Below, in pieces: positions 25,268 through 33,383 of a stretch of DNA of 64,000 bases. Origin of the DNA: Amycolatopsis endophytica. Lineage in GTDB: Bacteria; Actinomycetota; Actinomycetes; Mycobacteriales; Pseudonocardiaceae. The stretch lies in contig NZ_JACCFK010000001.1 of NCBI RefSeq assembly GCF_013410405.1, positions 1,426,001-1,490,000 of the forward strand. Direction: 5' to 3'. Below the pieces are notes generated by a model. The model was not told the origin of the DNA. It did not search any database and was given only the letters and a program-made list of their open reading frames with translations. The translations under genes and the position numbers were made by a program. The number at the start of each line of letters is the position of its first letter. Position 1 is the first letter of the stretch.

Positions 25268-26310
25268 CACTGCCCCCTTGCCTGTGCCAGTTCGTTGGGC
25301 CTGCCGATGTCCTGCCAGTCATCACGAAGGGGCCAAAGACCGACCTTTTCTCCGCGGCTCAGGCAATCCTCGAACAGGCGTGTGATGGGGAATTCCTGAT
25401 CGACCGGGATCCGGCCGATCAGGACTGGGTCCACCGTGTAGATGCCGGCATTGACAGGCCATTCCTGTATCGGCTTCTCGACGATCCGGGTGAGCTGGTT
25501 GCGCTCGGACCGCAACACACCGAAGGGCACCTCGTGGTGGTAGGTGCTCGTGGCGATAGTCGCCAGCACCTGTTCCTTCCGGTGCGCTTCGAGCAGTCCG
25601 CTGACCGAGAAGTTCGTGACCAGGTCGCCGTTCATGACCAGCAGCGGATAATCAGCCTGGTACCCCAGGTCGCCCAGCAGCCGCAGGGCCCCACCGGTGC
25701 CGAGCGGCACGTCGGGGTCCTCGCGCAGGTACTCGATGCTACAGCCGAGGTGCCCGCCGTCACCGAAATGCTTCTCGATGATGTTCGCCAGGTAATTGAC
25801 TGAAAGGAATATCTTCTCCACTCCGGAGCCGACGAGATGCAGCACCAGGCGTTCCAAGATGGGACGGCCCGCCACCGTAAGCATCGGCTTCGGAACGGTC
25901 TTCGTAAGAGACCCCAGCCGAGTACCCTTGCCGCCCGCCATGATCACCGCCCAGTTCGGCAGCTTCGGCACACCGATGATCCGCCGCTCCACGTGCAGCC
26001 CGATCACGCGGTCGACGGAGTCGACCACAGGGATGTTGCGAACCCCCAGCGCACGCATCAGATCCAGGACGGCGGCACGATCAGCCGCCTGGTTCGCGGT
26101 CGCGCGCCACGGACGCACGAGCGGCGTGATCGGATCGTCCAGTGACACGCCGCCGAGCAGGGCGCGCCGCAGGTCCTGTTCGGAGACGGCACCCACCAAC
26201 CGGGTGGAATCATCCACCACGAAAACATCGCTGAGGTCGTTCATGTCGACGACGGTGAACGCGTCGCGCATGGAGGCGTTCGATCTGAGCAAAAGGTCCG
26301 ACAAGCACAT
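25267..26310 (-). CDS. ptmE: CBS-domain sugar-1-phosphate nucleotidyltransferase (PtmE-like)
   Basis: About 347 aa from the ATG at 26310, where family similarity begins; a TTG at 26370 would add 20 residues. Residues 1-110 are two CBS repeats (FVVDDSTRLVGAVSEQDLRRAL and IPVVDSVDRVIGLH in parts). The nucleotidyltransferase domain follows with VIMAGGKGTRLGSLTKTVPKPML in pieces (the NTP-binding loop), GTGGALRLL, LLVMNGDLVT with the Mg-binding Asp, and VEKP. This architecture matches PtmE, the glucosamine-1-phosphate guanylyltransferase that starts GDP-based legionaminic-acid synthesis in Campylobacter. It therefore supplies the missing first step for the LegB/LegC/LegG operon. Substrate is inferred from architecture and neighbours. 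Confidence 0.83.
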   Translation of the reverse strand: MCLSDLLLRSNASMRDAFTVVDMNDLSDVFVVDDSTRLVGAVSEQDLRRALLGGVSLDDPITPLVRPWRATANQAADRAAVLDLMRALGVRNIPVVDSVDRVIGLHVERRIIGVPKLPNWAVIMAGGKGTRLGSLTKTVPKPMLTVAGRPILERLVLHLVGSGVEKIFLSVNYLANIIEKHFGDGGHLGCSIEYLREDPDVPLGTGGALRLLGDLGYQADYPLLVMNGDLVTNFSVSGLLEAHRKEQVLATIATSTYHHEVPFGVLRSERNQLTRIVEKPIQEWPVNAGIYTVDPVLIGRIPVDQEFPITRLFEDCLSRGEKVGLWPLRDDWQDIGRPNELAQARGQ

Positions 26311-26525
26311 CTTCCGTCCGTTCGTCGCGTCTCGACCGAGGAGAACGAGATCCAGGGTTTCCCAGCCCAAAAGCTCACAGCCAGGGACCGAGTTCAGTCA
26401 GGTGCCGCGTGCAGACGTCCGAGGGCGCAAAACAGATGAAAGCGTGCGCGAAACGTACGGTGCGGGGGCCAGTTCCGGGACTACGGTCATGACTCCAATC
26501 GGCGGAACTAGGAGCCCTGAGGATC

Positions 26526-27905
26526 ATGGAAGTGGACCTGAACCAGCCCATCTCGCACCTCATCCGGGCCGCTCGGCGGGAACGGAAGCTCAGCCAGTAC
26601 ACCCTGGCGCGTGAGCTGGCGACCGTGTCGGGGCGGCCGACCGTCACGCGTGACCTGGTCGCCCGGTGGGAACGTGGGCACCAGATCCCGAGACTGGGCA
26701 CCCGACGATGGCTGTCCGTCGTCCTGCACGTGCCCCAGGAACACCTCGACCAAGCGGCCGCGGCGGCCCGACGGCGCAACCGGCTCGGGCACGCCGTCGT
26801 CACCGAAAACGCGCCCGCATCGCCCGGGCCCGCTCGCCGCGCGCAGGGGACCCCGGCGCTGCTGCCGGTGTTCCGGTCGCGCGTCCAGGCCGGCATTCTC
26901 GCCGCGACACTATTGAACCCGGACCGCTCGTTCAGCCTCACCGAACTCGCCGAACACTCCGGCAGCTCACTGGCCTCCGTGGACAAGGAGAACAAGCTCC
27001 TGGAAAAGGCCGGCATCCTCACGAGCCGCCGCGAAGGCACCATCCGGCTGATGCGCGCGTCCGGGGACGGGCCGCTCGCGCGCCCGCTGGCCGAGCTGCT
27101 GCGCCTCACCTACGGCGTGCCGCAGATCATCGGCGAGGAGTTCGGCAGCGTGCGCCACGTGCTGCGGATCCTGGTCGGCGGCGTGTGGGCCGACCGGTTC
27201 GCCGGCCTGCCAGGGCCCGCCCCGGAAAGCATCGAACTGCTGGTCTCCGTGCAGCCGGGAACGCCACCGGACGAGCAGGCCCTGCACACCGCCGCGCGCC
27301 GGGCCGAGCAGCGGCTCAAGCGTCCGGTGAGCTTCTCCATCGCCGCGCCCGAGCGCGGTGTGGACGGCTTCCAGATCCCCCGCCAGCGGCCAGGGCACCC
27401 GGTCGTCGAGATCGCGCCCATCCGGCCCCGGCAGGCACCGCTGACCTCGGGTATCGGGCTGACCGGGCACGACGTCGTCCACCAGCTCGTCCGTTCGGGT
27501 CACCTCGACCTCGTCGGCGGGCCGGCGGCGAACGCGCAACCGTTCCTGGACCTGGCGGCCAAGCACATCTCGTCCGCGGAGCGGCTGGTGGAGGTCTCGG
27601 CGGACTCGGCGTTCCTGCTGCTGGCGAAGGCCGCGCAGCTGATCGGCGCCGGCCTGCTGGCGCGCCAGGGGCTGCGGCCCGCGCTGTCGGCGCCCGAACA
27701 GGTCGTCGGGACTGCCGTGGCGGCCCAGTTCGGGCACCAGTTCTCACAGATCGAGCTGCTCCGCCAGCGCGCACGCGAACTGGACATGCCGACCAGCCGG
27801 GACAGCCACATCCTGCCCTCGGAGGCCAAGACCTACCTGGGGACCGTGCGCACGCTGCTCGCGGCCGCGCGTGAGGTCGCGGGCAAGCTCGCCCTGTTCC
27901 ACTGA
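26526..27905 (+). CDS. XRE / winged-helix / degenerate nucleotidyltransferase / HEPN-like regulator
   Basis: A 459-aa protein in four parts. Residues 8-62 are an XRE helix-turn-helix (LIRAARRERKLSQYTLAREL, then LVARWERGHQIPRL). A linker leads to a winged helix at about 115-170 (SFSLTELAEHSGSSLASVDKE). Residues about 205-270 resemble the minimal nucleotidyltransferase (MNT) domain usually fused to such winged helices: GGVWADRFAGLPGP, IELLVSVQPG, AARRAEQRLKRPVSF. However, the GS and DxD catalytic residues are lost (GG and ESIE). The last 110 residues are helical and HEPN-like (FLDLAAKHISSAERLVEVSA). Probably a DNA-binding sensor with a dead enzyme domain. It lies at the boundary of the lower-GC island. 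Confidence 0.68.
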   Translation: MEVDLNQPISHLIRAARRERKLSQYTLARELATVSGRPTVTRDLVARWERGHQIPRLGTRRWLSVVLHVPQEHLDQAAAAARRRNRLGHAVVTENAPASPGPARRAQGTPALLPVFRSRVQAGILAATLLNPDRSFSLTELAEHSGSSLASVDKENKLLEKAGILTSRREGTIRLMRASGDGPLARPLAELLRLTYGVPQIIGEEFGSVRHVLRILVGGVWADRFAGLPGPAPESIELLVSVQPGTPPDEQALHTAARRAEQRLKRPVSFSIAAPERGVDGFQIPRQRPGHPVVEIAPIRPRQAPLTSGIGLTGHDVVHQLVRSGHLDLVGGPAANAQPFLDLAAKHISSAERLVEVSADSAFLLLAKAAQLIGAGLLARQGLRPALSAPEQVVGTAVAAQFGHQFSQIELLRQRARELDMPTSRDSHILPSEAKTYLGTVRTLLAAAREVAGKLALFH

Positions 27906-28008
27906 CCGGTCCGAAACGGAACCGAGACCGGGGCGGCGAAACGAAAATGTCGGCCCCCACGGCTAACCTCGCAGAAAGTGGACGACCACCTCGACGTGGA
28001 GGTGCGCG

Positions 28009-28767
28009 ATGACGGTTCTGCGTACGGTCGCCGGCGAGATCGCCAGCGTGGTGACGCACGCGATGCGGTATCCGGCGGGCATCCGGCGCCGGTGGGCGCT
28101 CCCGCCCACCCCCGGGAACACCACTTTCGCCGTGCCCGGGCGGCCGCTCGTGGTCCTGCCCGGTCTGGCCGACAACACCGCGATCTTCACCGACCTGAAG
28201 ATCGCACTCGACCGTTGCGGCGCCGGGCCGGTCGTCTCGTTCAGCTACAGCCTGCTGCTGCACGACGTCCGGTCCGCCGCGAGCCGGCTGGCCGAGCAGA
28301 TCGAGCAGCTGTGCGAGGTCACCGGCGCGCCGAAGCTCGACCTGGTGGGGCACAGCCTGGGCGGCCTGATCGCCCGGTACTACGTGCAGCGCCTCGGCGG
28401 GCACCAGCGGATCGGCACCGCGGTGACGGTCGGAACCCCGCACGGCGGCACGGTGGCGGCCTGGTTGCTGTCTCCGATGCCGCTGGCCCGGCAGCTGCGC
28501 CCGGGCAGCGACCTGCTGACGGAACTGGCCCGGCCCGCGCCCCAGTGCACGACGAAGTTCGTCACGTTCTCCGGTGACGGCGACGAACTGGTCCTGCCCG
28601 CCAGGAACGGCCGGTTCGAGCATCCCGACCTCCAGGTGCGCAACGTGGTGCTCCCCGGGGTCGGTCACCTGGCGCTCGCCGCGCACCGCCAGGTCGTCGA
28701 GGAGATCTGCGCGATGTTCGGCCCCGTCGCCGCCGACGACGGGGAGGCACTCACCCGGTCGGCCTGA
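28009..28767 (+). CDS. Alpha/beta-hydrolase, lipase/esterase-like
   Basis: A 252-aa hydrolase. Seen: LVVLPGLADNTAIF (oxyanion strand-loop) near residue 45, LDLVGHSLGGLIARYY with the nucleophile Ser near 119, SGDGDELVLPARNG with the likely catalytic Asp, and LPGVGHLALAA with the catalytic His. It resembles the EstA/lipase class 2 proteins that cleave acyl esters or act in PGAP1-like ways. The N-terminal 30 residues are not a clear signal peptide, so it may be cytoplasmic or membrane-attached. RBS-like GGAGGTG lies just before the ATG. Monocistronic or with the small gene that follows. Substrate unknown. Confidence 0.78.
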   Translation: MTVLRTVAGEIASVVTHAMRYPAGIRRRWALPPTPGNTTFAVPGRPLVVLPGLADNTAIFTDLKIALDRCGAGPVVSFSYSLLLHDVRSAASRLAEQIEQLCEVTGAPKLDLVGHSLGGLIARYYVQRLGGHQRIGTAVTVGTPHGGTVAAWLLSPMPLARQLRPGSDLLTELARPAPQCTTKFVTFSGDGDELVLPARNGRFEHPDLQVRNVVLPGVGHLALAAHRQVVEEICAMFGPVAADDGEALTRSA

Positions 28768-28779
28768 TGGGGGCCAGTG

Positions 28780-29049
28780 ATGAACCACCCAACCCGACGA
28801 CGAAACCTGTCCCGCCGGGCGATGGCGATGCTGCGGGCGGTGAGCGCCGGCCGCGCGGAGATGACGTGCAGCTCGGAACCCGACCTGTTCATCGACGGGC
28901 TCCCCTGCTGCGACCAGGTCACCGCGCACCTGCTCGCGCACGCCGGGCTGCTGTGCCCGTCGCGGCCGGGTCTGCTGGGCCAGCGGGTCGGCGTGCGACT
29001 CACCGAGGCCGGGCGGGAGGTCCTCGCCGCCCCACCCGAGGCGGCCTGA
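28780..29049 (+). CDS. Small winged-helix-like protein, function unknown
   Basis: An 89-aa protein from the ATG at 28780; a GTG one codon earlier is equally possible. The N-terminus is basic (HPTRRRNLSRRAMAMLRAV), the middle has three Cys (TCSSEPDLFIDGLPCCDQ), and the end VGVRLTEAGREVLAA looks like the wing and last helix of a MarR/PadR-type winged helix. I do not recognise a named family. It follows the hydrolase by 12 bp and precedes a methyltransferase. A small DNA-binding protein is the likeliest reading, held with low confidence. Confidence 0.55.
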   Translation: MNHPTRRRNLSRRAMAMLRAVSAGRAEMTCSSEPDLFIDGLPCCDQVTAHLLAHAGLLCPSRPGLLGQRVGVRLTEAGREVLAAPPEAA

Positions 29050-29092
29050 AAACCGCGAGCGAGGACGGCGTCGCGGCGACACAATCGGCGGC

Positions 29093-29758
29093 ATGACCTG
29101 GACGCTGGACGAGCTCGCCCATGCCGGACCCGAACACCTCGACCCCGATTTCGTGGCCGGCTTCGACCGCAAGCAGGGACGGCCCGACCCGTCGGAGGAC
29201 CTCGCGCTGCTGGACGGGCGCGTCGTCGTCGACCTGGGTGCCGGCACCGGACAGTTCGCCCTCGCCGCCGCGAACCGGTTCGAACGAGTGGTGGCGGTCG
29301 ATGTGTCGCCGGTGATGCTGGACGTCATCCGGGCCGCCGGACGGGACAACGTCGAGTGCGTGCAAGCCGGTTTCCTCACCTACGAGCACCGGGGCGAGCC
29401 GGCGGACGCGGTCTTCACACGGCACGCGCTGCACCAGCTGCCGGACTTCTGGAAGGCGATCGCCCTGCACCGCGTCGCCGGGATGCTCCGGCCGGGCGGG
29501 ACCCTGCGGCTGCGTGACCTGATCTACGACTTCGCCCCGCACGAGGCGGACGTCGTGATGGCGGAGTGGTTCGAGCACGCGGCCACCGACCCCGCGACCG
29601 GGTACACGCGCGACGACCTGGCCGAGCACGTGCGGACCGAGCACAGCACCTTCCGGTGGCTGCTCGAACCGATGCTGGCGGCGGCCGGGTTCGACATCGT
29701 GGACGCCGAGTTCACCGGCCGGGTGTACGGGGCCTACACCTGCGTGAAGCGGCCCTGA
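29093..29758 (+). CDS. Class I SAM-dependent methyltransferase
   Basis: A 221-aa methyltransferase. Motif I VVDLGAGTGQFALAAA lies near residue 45 and VAVDVSPVMLDVIR is the acidic end of strand 2. FTRHALHQLPDFWKAIAL (read in parts) is the post-I region, and GMLRPGGTLRLRDL is the usual motif III. Belongs to the small-molecule UbiE/methyltransf_25-like group; acceptor unknown. It ends 36 bp before tRNA-Ser(GGA). Confidence 0.83.
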   Translation: MTWTLDELAHAGPEHLDPDFVAGFDRKQGRPDPSEDLALLDGRVVVDLGAGTGQFALAAANRFERVVAVDVSPVMLDVIRAAGRDNVECVQAGFLTYEHRGEPADAVFTRHALHQLPDFWKAIALHRVAGMLRPGGTLRLRDLIYDFAPHEADVVMAEWFEHAATDPATGYTRDDLAEHVRTEHSTFRWLLEPMLAAAGFDIVDAEFTGRVYGAYTCVKRP

Positions 29759-29794
29759 GCAGATCGCGCGAGGGCCTCCTGTACCCTTCTCAGC

Positions 29795-29881
29795 GGAGGA
29801 TTGGCCGAGCGGCCTAAGGCGCACGATTGGAAATCGTGTTGGGTGTAACAGCCCTCACGGGTTCGAATCCCGTATCCTCCG
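29795..29881 (+). tRNA. tRNA-Ser(GGA)
   Basis: Acceptor stem GGAGGAT/ATCCTCC with discriminator G, D-arm TGGCCGAGCGGCCTAA, anticodon stem CACGA/TCGTG with loop TTGGAAA (anticodon GGA), a long class II variable arm and the TPsiC arm CGGGTTCGAATCCCG. It reads UCC and UCU serine codons. No CCA is encoded. Confidence 0.96.
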
Positions 29882-29893
29882 CTCTCGGCCGGG

Positions 29894-29922
29894 ACGCCGG
29901 GTATCCGCTGGATGCCCGGCGT
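29894..29922 (+). terminator. Hairpin terminator after tRNA-Ser(GGA)
   Basis: A 13-bp stem with one G-T pair and a GCT loop (ACGCCGGGTATCC / GGATGCCCGGCGT), starting 13 bp after the tRNA and followed by TTCG. The T-run is short, as is common in actinobacteria. Confidence 0.65.
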
Positions 29923-29991
29923 TTCGCCGTTCCGGGCCTCGACCGCGTCGCTCCGTCGCCGGCCCGTCGTATCATCGAGCCACCAACGGGG

Positions 29992-30017
29992 CCCCGGACG
30001 TGTGAACGCGTCCGGGG
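29992..30017 (+). terminator. Second hairpin, CCCCGGACG / CGTCCGGGG
   Basis: A 9-bp perfect stem with an 8-base loop, followed by TCTTCTCGCTT. It lies between the tRNA-Ser terminator and the small-protein/FtsK operon. It could back up termination or end a short transcript; no gene is visible in 29923-30142. Confidence 0.45.
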
Positions 30018-30142
30018 TCTTCTCGCTTCACCCGGTTGCACCAGTGACCAGGCTCATGGTCGCCGCCGCTCTACCGATAGTTTGATGACAGGCCGCACAC
30101 GCGGCACGACCAACCGCTAGCTCGAGGAGAACCCGCGTCACT

Positions 30143-30403
30143 ATGGCCGGAGTGGAAGAGATCCGCGCTGGGATCGCGATGGCGAACGAGAAGTGCAACG
30201 CCGGCGTCGCAGCCCTGCAGCAGGCCGCTCAGGCACTCGAGGAGGCCCAGCAGATCCTGGGCCAGGTCACCTCGGGCAGCACGCAGCCGGAGGTGACCCA
30301 GGCCAACAGCATGCTGGCCGAGGCCCTGCAGGGCATCAGCGGGCAGCAGAACACGATCCAGGCGGCGGTGTCGTCTGCCGAGTCCTACGCCGCTCGCCTG
30401 TAG
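30143..30403 (+). CDS. Small helical protein A of the FtsK operon
   Basis: An 86-aa, almost wholly helical protein: helix 1 about residues 4-40 (AALQQAAQALEEAQQILGQV), a TSGSTQPEV turn, then helix 2 to the end (SSAESYAARL). It is Ala/Gln-rich with one Cys and no signal peptide. Size and hairpin shape recall WXG100 proteins, but the WxG is absent; the turn reads TSGS. The next gene encodes a protein of like size and shape with a like ending, so the two may be paralogous partners. The adjacent FtsK/SpoIIIE-type ATPase strengthens the comparison with secretion or DNA-pump substrates. No named family recognised. Confidence 0.72.
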   Translation: MAGVEEIRAGIAMANEKCNAGVAALQQAAQALEEAQQILGQVTSGSTQPEVTQANSMLAEALQGISGQQNTIQAAVSSAESYAARL

Positions 30404-30652
30404 ATGTTCTCGCTCCCCGAACTGCAGGCGCAGCTCGCCGCGTTCCGTGCGAAACTGGCCGAGGCAAGCGAACACACCAACCGTGCGGTGGAACTGTTGG
30501 ACGAAGCACGCGAAGTGATCGTGAACGCCCACGAACTGGCCGACCCCTGGGTGCCGCCGGAACTCGCGGCGGCCGTGGACCGGCTCGGGGCGGACGCCGA
30601 GCGGCTGCGCGCCGCGGACGATCTGGTGAACACCTACCTGGCCCGGCTGTAG
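30404..30652 (+). CDS. Small helical protein B of the FtsK operon
   Basis: An 82-aa protein whose ATG follows the stop of gene A with no gap. Two helices (ELQAQLAAFRAKLAEASE and LAAAVDRLGADAERLRAADD) flank the turn ADPWVPPEL. The ending NTYLARL parallels SYAARL in protein A, and LLDEAREVI parallels ALEEAQQIL, suggesting distant paralogy. It ends 7 bp before the ATPase gene. A helical-hairpin heterodimer made with protein A is my inference. Confidence 0.72.
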   Translation: MFSLPELQAQLAAFRAKLAEASEHTNRAVELLDEAREVIVNAHELADPWVPPELAAAVDRLGADAERLRAADDLVNTYLARL

Positions 30653-30659
30653 GCACGCG

Positions 30660-33383
30660 ATGCCCAAGGCCAATGAGCAGAAACGCCGGGTCGTGTCGGC
30701 TCTGGGCGCCGTGCGCGAGAAGCTCGGTATGGTGCTCGGCGCCGCTCAGGCCGGACGCCAGATCGCCGAAGCCGAGCTGGCCAGGCTCCAGCTGGAACAG
30801 CAGGTCGTACGGGCGGGCATCGACGCCGCGGCCGGGGACGAAAATTTGGCGGCCGCTCTGCGTCATCCGGTGATGGCCGGTGTCCGCGACAAGCTCGACG
30901 CCCAGCGGAACGCTTTCTACGCGGACGCGGCGACCGTGCCCGCCCGCCTGCGTGACCTCGTGGCGCAGGCCGCGTCCGGCCCGGCGAGCCTGCCGCCGAG
31001 CGCGTGGCTCGGCCGGCCGGGGCTGGAACCGCTGACACCGCCACCACTGTGGCGCATTGGCTCGTCCACAATGGACAACTCGGGCCCGTTCCCGGTCGTG
31101 GTGCCGCTGCTGGACGACTCGCACCTGGCGATCACGACGGCCCCGCGGACCCGGCAGGCCGTCGAATCGCTGATCGAAGGTCTGTTGCTGCGGGTGCTCA
31201 GTTCGATGGAGCTGGGCTCGGTGCGGGTGCACCTGTGGGACGTCGCTCAGCTGACCGCCGTACTGCCGAACCTGTACCCGCTGTCCCGCACCTCCGCGGT
31301 CACGTTGTACGACCCGGACCAGCTGGGCGTCTTGCTCGACGAGGTCACCGGCCACATCCGCCGCATCCACGCGCAGACCATGCAGGCCGGGCACACCTCG
31401 CTGCGCGGGCTGCGCGACCAGCTCGGCCAGCGCATCGAGCCGTGGCGGGTCGTCGTGCTGTTCGGCAACGGCGAGACCTGGGCCGCCGAACCGCTCCGGG
31501 AACTCAAGCGCATCGCGGGCGCCGCGCTCGCCGCCGGGATCTCGCTGATCACCGTCGACATCCCGACCGTGCTGGCCGGGTCGTTCGAGAACATCCGGAT
31601 GCTCGGCGAGCACCGCGCGGCCACCAGCATGACCGGCCCGAACCTGGTCGTCGACCTGGACCAGCCGATCCCGTCCGCCGAGGTCAGCGCTGCGGCGAGC
31701 AGGCTGGCCGACGCATTGGTCGAGAAGCAGGGCGGCCCGCGCTCGTTCCGCGATCTGCTGCCCGCCGAGCTGGGGCAGGAAAACTCCGCGCGTGAACTGC
31801 GGGCGCCAGTCGGGTTCTTCGAGGGTGACCCGGTCGAGGTCGTGATCGGCGACGCGAGCCCGCACGCGCTGATCGGCGGCCCGAGCGGGTCGGGCAAGAC
31901 GAACTTCCTCTACGCCCTGCTCGGCAGCCTCGCCGCGCGCTACCCGCCGGACGAACTCGCCCTCTACCTGCTGGACTTCAAGGAGGGCGTGTCCTTCGCC
32001 GGGCTCGCGCCGGGCCGCCGCGACGCGAGCTGGCTGCCGCACGCGCGGCTGATCGGGGTCAACGTCAACACCGACCGCGAGTTCGGCCTGGCGCTGCTGC
32101 GGTTCCTCGCCGACGAGCTGCGCCGCCGCTCCGCCGCAGCCAAGGAGCACGAGGTCACCGACCTGGCCGGGCTGCGTGCCCAGGACCCGGGCGGGCACTG
32201 GCCGCGGATCGTCGCGGTGATCGACGAGTTCCAGTACCTGTTCGCCGGCCGCGACGGGGTCACCAACACCGCGACCGCACTGCTCGAAGACATCGCCCGC
32301 CGCGGCCGTGCGCAGGGCATCCACCTGATCCTGGCCAGCCAGGACATCGCGGGCATCGACGCGTTCTGGGGCAAACCGGCGGTGTTCGAGCAGTGCACGC
32401 TGCGCATCGCGATGCCGAAGGCACGGCGCGTGCTGGCCGAGACCAACATGGCCGCCGTCGCCGCGCCGAAGTGGCACGCGGTGGTCAACCACGATTCCGG
32501 GGTGGCACACGGGAACCAGCTGGCGCACGTGCCCGACGCGAGCAGCAAGGACATCTTCTCGTCGCTGCAACGGGAGCTGTGGGAGCGTTACGCCCAGGAA
32601 CACCAGCGGCCGCGGCTGTTCGACGGGGCCCACTCGCCCCTGCTGGAGCACTCCGGCGCGTTCACCGCGCTCACTCCCGGCGGGACGCCGCGCGCGTTGC
32701 TGGGCCAGTCGATCGACGTGGCGGACACGGCGTGCGAGGTCGAGCTGACCGGTGCACCGGGCCGGAACCTCGCCGTCCTGGGCACCGCGATCGCCGAGGC
32801 GCTGTCCATCATGGACGCCGCCGCGCGGTCGCTGGCGCGGCAGTACCCGCGGCACGAGGTCGAGTTCCTGGTGGCGTGCCTGGTCGACCGGTGCGCGCCC
32901 GCGGTCGGCGAGCTGGCGGACGGTCTCGAAGCCGACGGGCACCGCGTGGTGCGGCTGAGCGACGTCGAGCTGGGCGAGCACATGGCCAAACTCGCCGAGG
33001 AGCCGCCCGAACACGCGCGGATCCTGCTGCTCTACGGCGTCGACGGCGCGCTGCCGCTCCTGGAGCAGAAATCACCCGGTCAGCTGAAGAGCGGGCTCGA
33101 CCACTTCCGGCTCGTCCTCAAGCAGGGGCCCGGAAAGGGCATTCACACGATCGGCTGGTGGCGCAGTACGGCGCGGCTGAAGGACACGCTCGGGTTCGCC
33201 GGCACCGACGACATCGGGGCGTGGGCCGCGCTGGATGTGCAGGGCTCCGAGCTGAGCCAGTTCGCGGCCGGGCAGGTCGTGCACTGGTCGCCGCGGCCGG
33301 GCCGGGCGTTGTTCTTCGACCGCAGCACGCACGTCTCACCCGAGGTGATGATCCCCTTCGACCGGCCGGAGCACCCGTCATGA
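30660..33383 (+). CDS. FtsK/SpoIIIE-type ATPase with N-terminal coiled coil, soluble
   Basis: A 907-aa protein. Residues about 1-100 are coiled coil; I see no membrane helix, unlike FtsK or ESX EccC. The FtsK/SpoIIIE motor occupies about 380-640: Walker A GGPSGSGKTNFL near 405, LYLLDFKEG, Walker B RIVAVIDEFQYLF near 516, and LASQDIAGIDAFW. A second, worn ATPase-like domain follows near 700-890 (GAPGRNLAVLG where Walker A would be; ARILLLYGVDG where Walker B would be). One live and one dead motor recall the tandem layout of EccC-type ATPases. Fourth element of a tight operon with two small helical proteins upstream and a coiled-coil protein downstream. Role (DNA pumping, secretion or defence) unknown. 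Confidence 0.82.
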   Translation: MPKANEQKRRVVSALGAVREKLGMVLGAAQAGRQIAEAELARLQLEQQVVRAGIDAAAGDENLAAALRHPVMAGVRDKLDAQRNAFYADAATVPARLRDLVAQAASGPASLPPSAWLGRPGLEPLTPPPLWRIGSSTMDNSGPFPVVVPLLDDSHLAITTAPRTRQAVESLIEGLLLRVLSSMELGSVRVHLWDVAQLTAVLPNLYPLSRTSAVTLYDPDQLGVLLDEVTGHIRRIHAQTMQAGHTSLRGLRDQLGQRIEPWRVVVLFGNGETWAAEPLRELKRIAGAALAAGISLITVDIPTVLAGSFENIRMLGEHRAATSMTGPNLVVDLDQPIPSAEVSAAASRLADALVEKQGGPRSFRDLLPAELGQENSARELRAPVGFFEGDPVEVVIGDASPHALIGGPSGSGKTNFLYALLGSLAARYPPDELALYLLDFKEGVSFAGLAPGRRDASWLPHARLIGVNVNTDREFGLALLRFLADELRRRSAAAKEHEVTDLAGLRAQDPGGHWPRIVAVIDEFQYLFAGRDGVTNTATALLEDIARRGRAQGIHLILASQDIAGIDAFWGKPAVFEQCTLRIAMPKARRVLAETNMAAVAAPKWHAVVNHDSGVAHGNQLAHVPDASSKDIFSSLQRELWERYAQEHQRPRLFDGAHSPLLEHSGAFTALTPGGTPRALLGQSIDVADTACEVELTGAPGRNLAVLGTAIAEALSIMDAAARSLARQYPRHEVEFLVACLVDRCAPAVGELADGLEADGHRVVRLSDVELGEHMAKLAEEPPEHARILLLYGVDGALPLLEQKSPGQLKSGLDHFRLVLKQGPGKGIHTIGWWRSTARLKDTLGFAGTDDIGAWAALDVQGSELSQFAAGQVVHWSPRPGRALFFDRSTHVSPEVMIPFDRPEHPS

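Noticed and set aside
30336..33014. Very long minus-strand open frame (892 codons) opposite the FtsK-type gene
   Set aside because: A mirror frame caused by high GC at third positions; Arg/Gly/Pro/Val-rich with no domain, and the plus strand carries clear ATPase motifs.
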